Below are positions 22,536-35,400 of a stretch of 64,000 nucleotides of DNA, in pieces. Below the pieces are notes generated by a model. That model ran no database searches, had not been told where the DNA came from, and saw only the letters and a program-made list of their open reading frames with translations. This DNA comes from Plecoglossus altivelis (lineage: Eukaryota > Chordata > Actinopteri > Osmeriformes > Plecoglossidae): NCBI GenBank assembly GCA_036571765.1, contig BROE01000025.1, forward strand, positions 2,394,956 to 2,458,955, read 5' to 3'. Position 1 is the first letter of the stretch. Each line of letters begins with the position of its first letter. Both the position numbers and the translations under genes were made by a program.

Positions 22536-23129
22536 ACAGTACTTCAGTACAAGGCTCCTTTCAGATGTTAGTGGTCTTGCCACCACTGGGCAGTAACCCT
22601 TCTGTCTGCTTTGCAGAAGGGTCCCACAGGCCCAGATGGGTGCGTAGAGAGGAGGATGGCACCAGGACAGCTCGGATTTCCTTCTCCGTTCTCCTCAACA
22701 TGGCGTTCTAGCAGCCAGAGGAGGCTGCAGGCATGCAGGAAAGAGTTGGGTTTGCCCAACCGTCCCAAATGACTGCGCTCACAAAAAAGGGTTTAACTCT
22801 TTGTCCACAATTGTCCCCTCTACTCTGGCCCACATAGCCCCCCCCCCTGCAGCCACAGTACCCAGTCCCCTCTCCCCTACCTTTCCCCTGACCCCGGCCG
22901 CATGGATAAAAGACCCATCAGAAGTATCGCTGGCCACATTTACAAGTGAATACGAGCCAAGAATGGAGCGGTTAGGGAGAAGAATGAGAAAACAGAGGGG
23001 CACTCACAGATGTGGCTGAGGAAGGGGGGGAGGGAGGGCCATTGTTGCCCAATGGGGGTAGGGGGAGTGGCTTTTTACACCCTCCGATTTGTGATGCTGG
23101 AGCAGTGAGAGTGAGTGAGGGGTGGCCTT

Positions 23130-23275
23130 ACAGACAGGGGGGAGAGAGAGAGGGAGAGAGAGAGAGAGGGAGCGAGGCAAAGACGGAAAGAGAGAGGGAG
23201 AGAGAGGGGTGGGAGAGAGAGGGAGAGAGAGGGAAGGAGAGAAAGGGAGGGAGAGAGAAAGGGAGAGGCTGGTCC
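23130..23275. repeat. (GA)n purine tract
   Basis: GAGAGG and GGGAGAGA repeats of about 145 bp, visible directly. Confidence 0.8.
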
Positions 23276-23506
23276 AGCTGTCCTGGGGAGCGTGTGAACG
23301 CGAGGCGCTGGGGGTGAGGCCTGGGAGAGGTGGAGGAGGGACCAGGGGGGGGTCATCTTGGCCCTGGATGGGCGTCTCATTGTCCAGAGGATGGCGATAC
23401 AGAAAAGCTTTCCCTTTAACAGCGGCAGCTGGGGTGAAGTTGCCTCTCAGAGCCCTGACCCTCTGACTGCTGGTCACCCATGGGAGGGGGGGGACGGGGG
23501 ACGGTA

Positions 23507-23534
23507 GGGGGGGGGGGGGGGGGGGGGGGGGGGG
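23507..23534. repeat. Poly-G tract
   Basis: About 28 consecutive G, preceded by further G-runs from 23484. Confidence 0.8.
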
Positions 23535-25257
23535 TAATTAAGTCATCACTGTGAGACTGACGGGAGAGGTGGCATATGTGTGATGTGAGGATGGGCGCGA
23601 GGCATCTCTGAACGTCGTAAGCCGACGGGCTCTTATCCGAAAGGGTCAACTCTCTGGCAACCAGTTCGTTCTGACAAAGGACTCCCGCGCGTGTGCGTGC
23701 GCGCCGCGCATCCTCGCCAACACCCAACGCCTGCATCCTACCCTCCGCGCCACACACGCGGACACTCCGGGGGGACCTCTGACACCTGCTCATTTCCTGT
23801 GGAGAAAGTATTCATTTCCTGTTGTGCGGTTGCCAATACGATATCGGCCACCCATCTGTGTCAGGGAGGCGAGATGCGATCTGCTTCTCTTCATATTCAT
23901 AACACCCAGCCTATCTGAGGTGGCCTGAGGTACTGTCCGTCCATCAGCTTCAAGGACTGACCCCCTCCATGAAGTTCACCTTCAAACATTTGCTTAAAAA
24001 AAACCAACAACTAATATGCCAAGTTACAACAAGACCATCTGGCAAAGGGCATAACTAAGGAGGTAAAAAGAAACATCGTAATCAGAGAAAGGATTCGTCT
24101 TCAGACGTGTTGCTGAAGTGCAGCAGAGTAGACTGGTTGTAGCCCTGACTTATAAAGAACCACAAGAGCCCATCTAGGAGGCTTGACGTTCATGATGCAG
24201 GAGAAAAGGAGGTTGCTGTTTATAGTACAAAGCAAACGGCTAATGAGCGAATGCGTTTGCGTGTCTACTTGGGAGATATTTTTTGGGTGACAACTTGTCG
24301 TCACAAGTTACTTCCCACTAGTGTTTAAGAGTCTCAGTCTGAACTTTGGGAACACATTTAGAGGCTGTGTGCAGAATGCGTGCTAGTGTTACAATCCCTT
24401 TGTGTTGCTTATGAATCTATTCATCGAATCAATCAATATGGACAGATAAGGCACTTGTATGACACAAAACTCTTGACGATGCTCAAACACTGAATTGGAT
24501 GTTTATTTTCAGTGACAAGGATGTGACTTGTGCGTTGGTTCCAGGACGAGTTAGACACAAAGTCACTGTGGCCTTTATGCTCAACCCAACACAGACCCAC
24601 TATGAACATATAAGGCATTTCCTGTGGACCAGGGAGAAAAACCAGATCACAAATAATCACAGAACGTCGACTATAACCAAGACCAGGAATGCTGTTAGTA
24701 GACTGACAGTCAAAACAAAGTAAGCTCACGAAATTGCATAATTTTGCTATTCTATAATCACTTGAAGTAGGACAGAGGATATTTACCTCAGTTAACAGTT
24801 CCAAGTCAATTCAAGTTTCTCATGGCGCAAAGCATGATGTGCCCTACTGTTCAAATGTGTGTGGGGGGGGGACTAAAATAATGTTGTTTTTAAAAGAAAA
24901 AGTCATTAAAATAACATTCAATTGACGGTGTGGACTTTGTTAACGCTGTCAAGGACTATTTCGTAGGGACTGGAAACGGCTGTTTTTTTTTTAAATGATG
25001 CGTCTGCATAACAGCAGACACGATACCACCCAGCTTCAGTCCCGGGTTCCACTGGGGGCTCCGTTCGCTAATCCAAAGTTGATCATTTGAAATGGTTAAT
25101 TGATCATTAGAGAACCCTTTTGCAATTAAGTTAGCGCAGAGGAAAACGGTCGCGCTGATTAAAGAAGCAATAAAGACCAGCCTTCTCAAGCATCTGTGGA
25201 GTGGCGGCCATCGTGGATTCGATTACCTGCTCAAAATGGCAAGAGACGCACGAGGGG

Positions 25258-25270
25258 GTGGGGGGGAGGG

Positions 25271-25302
<32 letters not shown>
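25258..25302. repeat. Poly-G tract
   Basis: G-only apart from two A and one T; about 45 bp. Confidence 0.8.
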
Positions 25303-25748
25303 TGGATGTAGGTAATTTCCTGCTAAGGAATTTCCAAGACCCTGAAGCTCTCACTCATCCCTGCTGCTCTGCAGGCCCTCGCAGAACAGCAGGAAGTGGC
25401 CCCGCACCACAGCAGAAGGAGGAGAGGCAGGCCTGCGTGTCAGACGCCAAACTGAGCAAGAGGACGTCATCAGCGCGTCTGGTTCGAGAAACGAGACCCT
25501 CGGCCGATGCAACGATGCCATTTCCCTTTGGGAACGAACGACGAACCCATCAACTTCCTGCACATCTCCCGGTTCCACAACTGGCAGCTTGTGATGTTCA
25601 GGGGGGGGGGTGCTTGGGTACAGTGGGAGATATGTCAAAGGGATCTGGGAGGAAGGCGCTTGATTGGAGCTAAGCTTCTCCTACAACAAGTCCTGATCCA
25701 AAGCATAGCACTAAACTGTCCAAGAACTATATGGAGAAGAAGCAGTCA

Positions 25749-25840
25749 GCTGGTGATTGGCCAGCTGATGTCAACTGATGTCAGCTGGTGATTGGCCAGC
25801 TGATGTCAACTGATGTCAGCTGATTGGCCAGCTGATGTCA
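25749..25840. repeat. 35-bp tandem repeat, about 2.6 copies
   Basis: The unit contains GTGATTGGCCAGCTGATGTC and AACTGATGTCAGCTG; two full copies and one partial copy follow each other. The unit is rich in CAGCTG palindromes. Confidence 0.8.
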
Positions 25841-25899
25841 GCCCTGTTGAGCTGCTCTGGAGCTGTCTGATGGCCTGGTACAGAAGTGCTATCCCATCA

Positions 25900-26105
25900 T
25901 GCTAATCCATCTCCAAATGTCTTCAGACGACCATCAACATTATTTGACGAGAGCAAAGTTGGAAGGACAATTATTTCACATTAAAGATGATTCCAAACCA
26001 TGACCATCATTAATTCCTATGTTAGCTCTATTCGTATTCAAACTCGGCGCGATTTAATGGAAAAACAAAGATATTTCTAAGTGAGCCCAAACTTTTGAAG
26101 GGTAC
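25900..26105. mobile_element. Probable DNA-transposon remnant
   Basis: The end GTGAGCCCAAACTTTTGAAG resembles the CCCAAACTTTTGAACGGTA end I recall from abundant teleost DNA transposons, and the AT-rich interior also looks familiar. No opposite terminal repeat or target duplication was located, so this rests on recognition of one end only. Confidence 0.35.
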
Positions 26106-27452
26106 ATTACCAAGGAATTTATTCCATTTGTACCCCTGGCAGTAAAATGTATGTTATATTTTCGTCATTACAATACTTTTTGTCGACAGTACACTTGTAT
26201 ATTCTACAGTATAAAACCCTGCAGAAAATGGTCAGCAACGTAGCTATTTCAGGATGACAATTGAGTACTCAAGTTTAACAGACTGAGCAAACATGTACCA
26301 TTTTGGTAGAATACATTATTTAGATTTACCTATGTGTCACTCATCTTTTAAACTGAACCTACACAGACATATTTGATAACCAATCAGTAATGATTTGTAA
26401 AAGAACTGTGTGGCTATTGCACGTTGGACCCATAGAATTGATTTCGTCGCCTTCCACAGCAATCAGCAAAAATATCTGAGCTAAAACCTGGAAAATCTTT
26501 ACATTAAAATACTTTAGCAAACGTAATACATACTTATGAAATATTGGCATTCAAACAATTTTTTTAACAAGTCAATGAACCACATCCTTGTCCAAATGTA
26601 GAAATAAGAACGATTTTTTTAAATTCAATAAATAATGAAAATAATCAGAAAGCACTAACTTGCCTCGCTTCTCTACCCCTTAGTGGTAGTCTTTACTGCC
26701 ACCTGCTGGTTGGAAGATGTATTGTCGTCAAAAAGCAACAACGTGATCTAGTGAAAACGTGTCTGGGACTCAAAAGCCTTAAGTCTTGTCACACTGCTCT
26801 TTTCAATCATTTGTACTTCAAAAACAAAACAAACACACACTTTCTTTCTTCCGACCGTAACCCTTTAAAGGTTGATCTCTTGACTGATGCCTCTTCTCCA
26901 GTCCAGACTTCTCCGCTGAGGGAACAGCAACAGCATGGTGCAATATGTACATAGTTGCTTAATTGCATTCATTCCACCCAAAATATGTTTCAGAGGTTAC
27001 CGCACCGCGCTCTTTTCAACCAGGGCCAACCAGGTTAAAGTCTTGATATGGTACCTCTTTAGAATCTCTACCATCAGTCCAGTCACACCATGCATTAAAG
27101 GGTAACTTGGCTCTGGGGTAGAGGAGTGGGAGGTATTATAAGGAGATCTTGCCTTATGAAGTCTTTGGACCAGACAACGTCCCCTATGGCATGTGATTCG
27201 GGTCCAGCCCTCAGCACAGAAAAAAAGACTGACAGCCGATCTCGTTTCAACACGGCTATGGCCAATTAAACGCCACGGCGACGGAAGCCAAGCTCTTCCC
27301 TGCGCACGTCTCATTAGACCGAAGGAGGAAAAAGCACTTTCCAACTCGTCAGAGAGACTTCAGAATTCGTCCACCTTCTTTTCCAAAACAAAGTTCCTCC
27401 AAATAGGCCCTTTTCCGTTGGGCCTGTGAAGGGAACCATCTCCGCTGGAAGG

Positions 27453-29939
27453 TCAGAGGAAGAGGCTGATTTTGGCAGGGACCGACTTGCAGCCTGTGGT
27501 GGAGAAGTACTGGCCCTGTTGAGGAGAGTAGAGCATGGCTCCCCCTACTGCCTCGACCACGTCGCTGCGCCGGCCCAGGCCGCGGCGGGACAGCTCCTGC
27601 CGGGCACAGCGCTCCACGTGGAGTCTGCTGAGCGGGAGGAAAGGCACGTACCTGGTGACAAGCTTCTCCTTGATGATGCTGGAGTGGTAGAAACCATCTG
27701 GAGGGAGGGGGGGGGGAGCAAGAGAGAGAAACGGAATAGTCTTTGTAAAGCCTAAAGTATCCAATGAGATAGTACCCCCTCCCCCCCCCAACTAACAGGT
27801 GGTTCTTACTTCCACTGCTGTTGAACACAGCCTGGGAGATGCTGTCCTCCAGGTCCTTCGATCTGATCTCCTCTCTCTCCTTCCCAGCCTGCCGGACCTC
27901 CACAGCAAGACGGTTAATCACCTTCTCCCCGGTGGTACTACAACCAGAGAGGCAGACAGAAATGAAGAGAGAGAGAGAGAGAGAAAGAGAGCGAGAGAGA
28001 GAGAGAGAGAGAGAGATGAGAGAGAGAGAAAGCAAAGCTAAGAGAGAACGTGAGAAACGGACGAGCTAAGACAGAGCGAGAAGAGGAGCGAGATAATTTT
28101 TCCAATTGGTGTGAGAGCCATATACAACCTCGGCTTTCTCGCGCTGCTTTTTCCGACGCGGTGACGTTAAGGGCAAAGTTGAGGCTACCCGTACCCGTTG
28201 GCCGCCCCCCCATGAGCACGTAACACTCACAGGGGCGACGAGTATCCTTCCTTGCAGCACGCACAGCACGCTACACACACACCCACCGTATTCCAAGCGA
28301 GGCTTGTTCGAACAGAAACAGCGAGCGGCTACGCTGTGACGGTTCACCGCCCTCTACGTCTGATGAAGAGCGTAGATGTGCATTTGCGGTAATGTTGGTC
28401 CTGGTAACACCAGCGTGTGGACGGACCCAAGAGGGCTTCGCAGGAACGTCCATTTTTTGTTCCCCCTGGTGGCATCTTCTCCATCCTCCCGTCGAAGTAT
28501 CGGAAGACGGAGCAGCGCGGAGGCCATAGGTCGCAGGTTGCCCTCCAGCCCTTCCCACTCTTCCACGGGTCCTCTTCTCGAGGGGGGGACGTATTATGTT
28601 GGGACGAGAGCACCGAGTGTATAACTATGGTGAAAACGTGGTACAAATCGCAGGGAGGGGGGGAAATGGAAGTGCAAAATGCTGGGTTTGATCATTAAGT
28701 ATTTAACAATGTGTAGTACAGAAAAGCCTGTCTAGTATCACTTGTAATGGAAATGCCATGTCTAATCATGCCTAGCGCTTGACGCAAGGCGCAAAGTACA
28801 TAAAGTACCCATCACGACTGTTGATGTTAGTTGTTGTTGTTGTGTTGTTGTGTGTTGCTGTGTGTTGTGTGGTTGTGTGTTGTGTCGGTGTGTGTGTGTT
28901 GTGCTGTGTTGTTTGTGTGGTGTGTGTGTGTTGTTGTGCTGCGTGTGGGTGTGGGGGTTGTGTGTGCGCCAATGCTTGGCGTTGGATTCATTGGAAATAA
29001 CTAGGCGGGGTGTGTAACGTTAGGGAAAGGGGAAGTACAGGTTTACTTTCTACTTCCTGTAGCCGGTTGGACATGGTGGCTTCACTCTGGAAGTGTTTAG
29101 GCCGTGGGCCACAAAACTGATCGAACTAGTAAGGGAGCGATCGCTCCCGGCCTTCCCATAGGACGTGCCTTCTCTTCCAACATGGAGCTTGATTCTAGAT
29201 CGTCCTTGCCTGTCCCAGAGGAGCCGTGAAAAGATAAGACAAGGGGTCGGTCTGGGCTCTCCTTCTGGAGAAACCTCGACATCTCCTCTGAAACTATGTC
29301 CTGGACCAGGTGCTGTCCATAGACGTTCTTGTAGAGGTCCCATTCCAGATCTGTTAATGGCGGAAGCTACACGTCATATTTTACTTCGGTTGTGTCGTAA
29401 GCGTTTCTAAATAAAACGCAGATTGCATTGATAAGTAAGCGTTAGTAAGACATAGATCCAACGTCGTGGTATTGTTCTTACAACTGGTTTTTGACAGCTG
29501 ACGAATTAAAACAGCCCTCTGACATACTCTGCTACTACGTTAAGATCTAACTAGCTCTACCATGATAGCACTAGCTACAGTTCAGTAGCTAGCTCATGTT
29601 GATTTGCTTCCTACTTCAGTAGTTACCTAGCTAGCTAGTGCTGGCTATTTTAGGGCGAGACATCCGCTCTAGACAACATACCCTTACATTTTATGCTTTT
29701 GACAGCTAGCACAAGTTTGCAAGTTCGCTAACGGTGGTTAAGAAACTAGCAATCCACCGTATTTGACAAGTTCCGACCGTAGTTTCAACCCACCCAAGTA
29801 AAAAGCATAGACACCTACCTTTAAGGTTTGGGTTGAAATCGCAACTACAGCTGTTAGATATATGACAGTAAATTCCCAAAAAATCACCCTCGACTGGGAT
29901 GAAATAAAGTAAAGACAACGCAGCTAGGTTAAAAAACAT
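27453..29939 (-). CDS. tor2a: Torsin family AAA+ ATPase (torsin-2A-like), disrupted as assembled
   Basis: Torsins are ER-lumenal AAA+ ATPases. Exon 1, 29819-29939, encodes a signal peptide and the CSCDFNP motif; its donor GTAGGT matches exon 2 starting at 29350. Exon 2 (to about 29086) encodes LYKNVYGQHL and the Walker A HGSSGTGK; the usual torsin form is HGWTGTGK. After Walker A the frame is lost, with torsin-like pieces in other frames. Exon 3 (about 28360-28600) shows Walker B-region pieces (FDG..MEKMPPG) and YRK spread over different frames, with many extra bases. Exons 4 (27810-27937) and 5 (27453-27697) are clean, in matching phase, and end with the torsin GCKSVPAKISLFL. Either a decaying gene or poor sequence; the clean ends favour poor sequence. 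Assignment to TOR2A rests on C-terminal similarity and on the sh2d3c neighbour. Confidence 0.82.
27962..28035. repeat. (GA)n microsatellite in tor2a intron
   Basis: GAGAGA repeats with a few interruptions, between exons 4 and 3 of the torsin gene. Confidence 0.85.
28826..28966. repeat. Degenerate GTT/GT repeat in tor2a intron
   Basis: Irregular TTG, TGTG and GTTG units. The irregularity may itself be sequence error, because neighbouring torsin exons carry many indels. Confidence 0.7.
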
Positions 29940-31115
29940 TCTGATTTTGTCTTTACTTGTTATGTCAACATATCCTAGCTAACCCCCAGCTAGCTCTATG
30001 TGTGTGGGACACCGATGGACTTGGACGACCCTAAAAGAATCACGGAAAACCACGGCGCCTTCATTTGTAGTTTTCTTTTTCTATTTTCCATTGCACAGAC
30101 AAGGCATACGCTTCGAGAGAACACCATTTCCCAAAATGCATTTTCGCTGTCCACACAACAGAGCACAGGGCAGAGGTTGAGAATAGACTAGACGTTGCTG
30201 GAAATGATTTAATTATGACTTGGCACAAGAGTTTGAAACATCAGACTTTAGTCACGTCAGTGGACCTTATTATTGGTCAGTTGATGTAGACAGTCAGTTG
30301 AGACGATGCCATTTTGCATACCGTATTTATTACAGACGCTTCATTAATCAAGTGATAAGTACCGTACATAAATAAAATGTCGTTTTCTTTACATGTCTTT
30401 TGGTAATGTGTCTGTATAATTTGTTGGTCAGGGTTAAACAACACTGTTCTTGACACTCTTGTTGAAGAGTGCAATCATGTATTGATTGATTGGCCTATAA
30501 ATTAAAAACATTATACATAACATTATACAGACACACTTGTTCTATACATGTAGCCCACCATGATTAACTTCTTAGCTAGCAAATCAGTTAGCTACAACAC
30601 TGTGATGATCTACAAATAAGTCACAAGTAAGGCACAGTCCAAACAGCTTACATTATTGTACAACCTGAAATACTCAACACCTGTCAACATTGGTCAACAT
30701 CTGTCTACAGTCCTAAAGGCACAGCCCCATTTTAAGTCGGAAAGTCATTACAATATATAATTTAGCAAAAGATTGGATAGTAACAGGATATGGATACGAC
30801 GCTAAACTAGCCTCAGTAATATGTCACCAAAGTCTATGCAAGGCAAAGCTTTAGAGGAGCACCAGTACCTATAGAAGTATAACAATGGCAGTAGTGCAGA
30901 TATCCTGGCCCTGACATCAGTGCCATTTTTCTTTTCCCTTGTAATCCCATGTTTCCCTTGTCCCAAGTCCAGGCACAAACTAAATGCAGCTATCAAAACA
31001 TAACATTTCCCCATATTTATGCGACAGGACTTGCTTGTCTTGTCACTGAAGGGCAAAATCAACAAACGACGAAATGTCCTTTGGCACGGTCCTCTGAGAG
31101 ATGTGGGACTCTGTC
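29940..31115. other. Intergenic region between tor2a and sh2d3c
   Basis: AT-rich. It should contain the tor2a promoter (near 29940, on the minus strand) and the sh2d3c 3' UTR. No further exon is seen. TTTATT near 30325, read on the minus strand, is a possible polyadenylation signal for sh2d3c, but its distance is unverified. Confidence 0.5.
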
Positions 31116-31809
31116 TCACTGAGGTCGAGCTGGAGGCTCCAGTTTATTGGAGAGGGCTGTCAACACTTGGTCAAACTTGGCGTAGCGTTCCGTCTGCCTC
31201 TCCTCGGCTCCTCGACTACCCCATAGCAACCTCATCTGGAACTCTGTGAGGAAGAGCTCCTGCACGTCGGGCTGCTCCTGGAAACCTGCGTCGTGAACAA
31301 CAAACACACGTGGGGTAAATGTACACATGAACAGCGGGCTACCTTCGCAAACACGCACACACAAACATTCACTCCCACCACTCACTCTCTCAATCACTCA
31401 CTCCTTTCACCATCCATATGCGTATAGCGATCGTTTGTTTGTTTCTGGGCTGTTCAATGCAACTCGAAGCTTGCACCTCACGTCTGATAGAAGGTAAGGA
31501 GTTCTTTCACCCCTCCCTTACCCTGTAATTTAGTCTCTGCGTTGGTGTGGTAGATCCCCCCCAGCTGCGCAATGGTACGTGCCGCCCCCAGATGACTCAT
31601 GACCCCCTCCACTCCGGTCTCCACTGTCTCCCATGGCTCCGCCCCCTCCCCGACCGCCGCACTCTTCTCCAGAAGGTGAAGCAGGGGGATCACATGTGGG
31701 AAACATGTGTTTGACAATGGACAACTCTCTACAAGGGGCAGAAACACAGGTCTGTCAGCTCCAAACTGAGGCGTAATAATGTGTTGTTATTATTATGATA
31801 ATCGCATTA

Positions 31810-31840
<31 letters not shown>

Positions 31841-32385
31841 TATTACCTTTCCCATCGTTCAGACTCTTCATAAAAGGCTTCAGGGTTTTCTCATAGAGGA
31901 TGGCGCCCTCTGTGTGTCGCTGCCGTAACAACATCCAAGTCTGCTCCAAGCGAGAAATCTGAGAGGAGAACAGCTTATCAACCAGCCATTTACACAATAC
32001 AGCATAGGTCTTAAATAACTATTATTAGAGAGGAGCAGTTTCTCACAATCAACACCTATTTCCCAGCATAAAGGAGAAGTGAAACTGAATATCGATACCC
32101 CACAGGGGTTTCCTTCCTCGGAACAATACAGAGAATGAATGCATCCCAGGCTATTGTTTGTCTTGGCCTATTGTACCTGTGGCAGCTCCAAGGCTCTCAT
32201 GATGGCGGCAAAACCAAACAGGTTTCCTAGGCTGCTCTTGAGCTCCGCGGCTATCTGGATCACCTTGTGCAGCAAGGCGGCTCTCTCCTCAGCGGTGCCT
32301 GTGCATCCCAGCACATCCACCGCTAGCATGATGGACATGGTCCCAAACCTGGGAATGAGGGAGGGAGGCAGAGGTAGGGCGAGAC

Positions 32386-32426
<41 letters not shown>

Positions 32427-35400
32427 TAGGCAGAGGTAGGGCGAGACAGACAGAGAGAGAGAGAGGGAAGTAGGCAGAGGTAGGGTGAGACAGACAGAGA
32501 GAGAGAGAGGGAGGTAGGCAGAGGTAGGGCGAGACAGGCAGAGAGAGAGTGGGATAGAGGAAGGGAGGTAGAGGTAGGGCGAGACAGACAGAGAGAGAGA
32601 GTGGGATAGAGGGAGGGAGTCAGAGGTAGGGCGAGACAGACAGAGAGAGAGAGGGAGGTAGGCAGAGGTAGGGCGAGACAGACAGAGAGAGAGAGTGGGA
32701 TAGAGGGAGGGAGTCAGAGGTAGGGCGAGACAGACAGAGAGAGAGAGTGGGATAGAGGGAGGGAGGCAGAGGTAGGGCGAGACAGACAGAGAGAGAGAGG
32801 GAGGTAGGCAGAGGTAGGGCGAGACAGACAGAGAGAGAGAGAGGGATAGAGGGAGGGATGGGTGGAATGGGGTATGTTTAGGGGCAGCATCTTAGGGAAC
32901 TTGCGTCTCGCTGGTGATCGTGGCAGCGGTCACGACTCGCTCTACCTTTCTAGCAGGTCCAGGCGCAGCTGGTGGCCATGGGGGAGGGTCAGGAGTTCAG
33001 TCCCGTAGCTCACTCCCATCCTCCTCTGCATCTCTGGACTCACCCCCAATATCCTCGCGACCTGACCACCAGCAATCACACAGTAGAAGGTTCCAAAAAA
33101 AACGAAAGAACGGTAGTCATGTTGTATGTGTTTCCATGCGTGTTGTTTGTTAATGAATGGAAGTGTCGTATGCTTGTTATTCTCTGTTGGTGATGAGGTA
33201 CCGTGCAGTCGGCCTTGGTGATGTGCTTGGCTGCGCTCTGGGCATCCACCTCTGCTAGAAGCTCCTTCCTCCTTCTCAGCACGCCCATCTCCAGGGGCTT
33301 GTTGTCCCTGGGTAGTAGCTTGGACCTGTATCTGCCGGGCCTGAACACCGACGCGTCCTCCACCTCCGGAGCAAAGGACGCGTTCCCTTTCGTCCCATTT
33401 ACTGGTCTTAGGCCCGAATCCAGTCCTTCCTCGGCACGCAGACGCTCCACGTAGCTCTTCGCCTGGTGGCTGGGCTGTCCGGAGCGGCTGCCCCCTGGGT
33501 CTGCCTCTGCCCTGGGGCCGATGTGGGAGTGCGGGGGCTGGGGAGCGCGTGGGAGGCAGGGGAGGCGGATGTTGTTGTTGGGGGAGGGTTGAGGCTGGGC
33601 TGAGATGGGGGCTGAGGTTCCCATTCGGCTGCCATGGTGATGGTGCTGACCCCTGTGCTGGGGGACTGGAAAAACAAGCAGAATTTAGCATGTTGTCATC
33701 ATGATAAAGTAAACTCTTTTTTTTACAAGTGCAGTTTCTAACATGAGAACATCCACTATCTTAGTGGATGTTTGAAGAATGTTGAAGTATTGGCACAGCA
33801 CTAGCTCTTTCAGTCATTAACAGTGATAAGGAACAAGCCCAGTAGGTATCTTGATGGCGTTATCACCTGTTCCTAGTTATATAGCTACTAATGCGTAGAT
33901 AGAGGCATGAAACAATCAGTTGTGGGTTTGAGTTCTGGCCTGCAAAAGTTTGCTCCAGCATGTTCACAACACATGAGGCAGAATAAAGGTTTTCGAATGA
34001 GTGCCTGTGGGTCACATACAGGAAACCCTCCTTGTTTTCACCTGTAAAACTTAAGTTTGGTTCATTCCTCGAACCTGTGCTCGTCAAGTGTATTCACACC
34101 CCTCTGTTCTTTGCGATGGAATGCTCCTACTTCAGTAATACTCCTTCATAGCTATAGATATATTTACGGTTTTCAGACCTCTCGACTGTCGTACGCACTG
34201 GCCTTGGGATCGTCGGTATCGCCCTGTCTGCATGTCAGTGAACCTTGGTCTGTGCCTTAAAGCTTTAACAAACTCAACACTTGGACCCCAACCGTAAGTG
34301 TCTTGCTGCACTAAGAGGATCGGAGTGCAGCATTGTGACTGCCTTCAATAGCCAAAGAATGTGCTGTAATGACTTGATAATACTAATCCCAGTAGATATT
34401 TGAGCAATCTGACTTTAAGAACATGAATACGCCTACCCCCCTGCCCCCCCCCCCCATACACTTTCCAACACCTAGTCCAAAGTGAAGTGTGCGTTCCCTC
34501 GCAGTAACCCGTGGTACCCCCAAAACCAGGCACGCCATGCATGCCTCCCATTTCCTGCCCAATCGTCGTTCCCCCTGCGTGCGAGAAGTGAACTTTGGAC
34601 AAGGCAGCCCCTGGTTTACGTTACATAAAAAGAAGTGTAACCCAACACCGTTCCACAGTGTTCTTTGGGACCTCCAAGGCTGTTCGTTCATGTTCCAGAG
34701 CTGGGTTTTCTGGCATTCATATTGTCATCCATCCGGCTGAGCATCTGGCAAAAGATTGAGGTTATCAATCGATTGGGATTTGCTAGGTAAGACTTTGTCG
34801 TTAATCTTGTATCGCAGTTGCTGAAAAGAAGAACTCCAACATTATTCTCCCAATTGGATGGAGTCTGTCAATGCAATATTCTTCTGCTTGTGGTGATTGA
34901 TTTGACATCAGAGATTATTACGCAGAGCTAATTTCATTCAACTGTACTTTTACGAAGTACGTTTTATAACTACGTTTTGTTATACGATGACAAATGAGAC
35001 TTTGGAAATGTAACAACAGGTTCCTAAGAGCACATATTTTGGAGAGTCTTTCTACATCTGGGATTTTGGAAACATGGATTTGGACTTCGGACACATAAAT
35101 ATTGCTATTGCGTAATAATCTCTTCCAGCTGTACAGTGAGAAGCAAAAATCTGATTTTATGTAAGACAGATAATTCCTTTGAACAAAAAACACCATCAAC
35201 ATCTACTTCATTATCGAAGCGAATGATTTACAGTTCGTTCCATATTCTGTGTAGGCAGACGACTTTATGTAAAAACAAATCATGCATCTGCTACCTATAC
35301 GCAGCAAATACGAAATACAGACTTATGGTCTGCAGTTGGATTAGCTCAATGCAGAGTGTTCAGAGTCTTGGACGAGACATACAGTATTTATGTCTGTTTC

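Larger units (their letters stand above)
22536..27452. other. Gene-poor region C (to the torsin gene)
   Basis: No exon can be supported. It holds purine tracts (23130-23275), poly-G runs (23507-23534 and 25258-25302), a short tandem repeat (25749-25840), and probable transposon remnants near 25900-26105. Open frames are short and frame-inconsistent. Confidence 0.5.

Noticed and set aside
23075..23477. Possible CRISPR-like or regulatory array from regularly spaced GA units
   Set aside because: There are no unique spacers between conserved repeats; this is an ordinary eukaryotic microsatellite.
25360..25600. Complex open sequence after the 25.3-kb poly-G run that could be a damaged exon
   Set aside because: No frame gives a recognisable motif, and no donor or acceptor pair of matching phase was found.
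27349..28035. 228-codon minus-strand frame overlapping the torsin 3' exons
   Set aside because: It reads exon 5 in the wrong frame and runs through an intron and a GA repeat; the torsin frame is the one ending at 27453.
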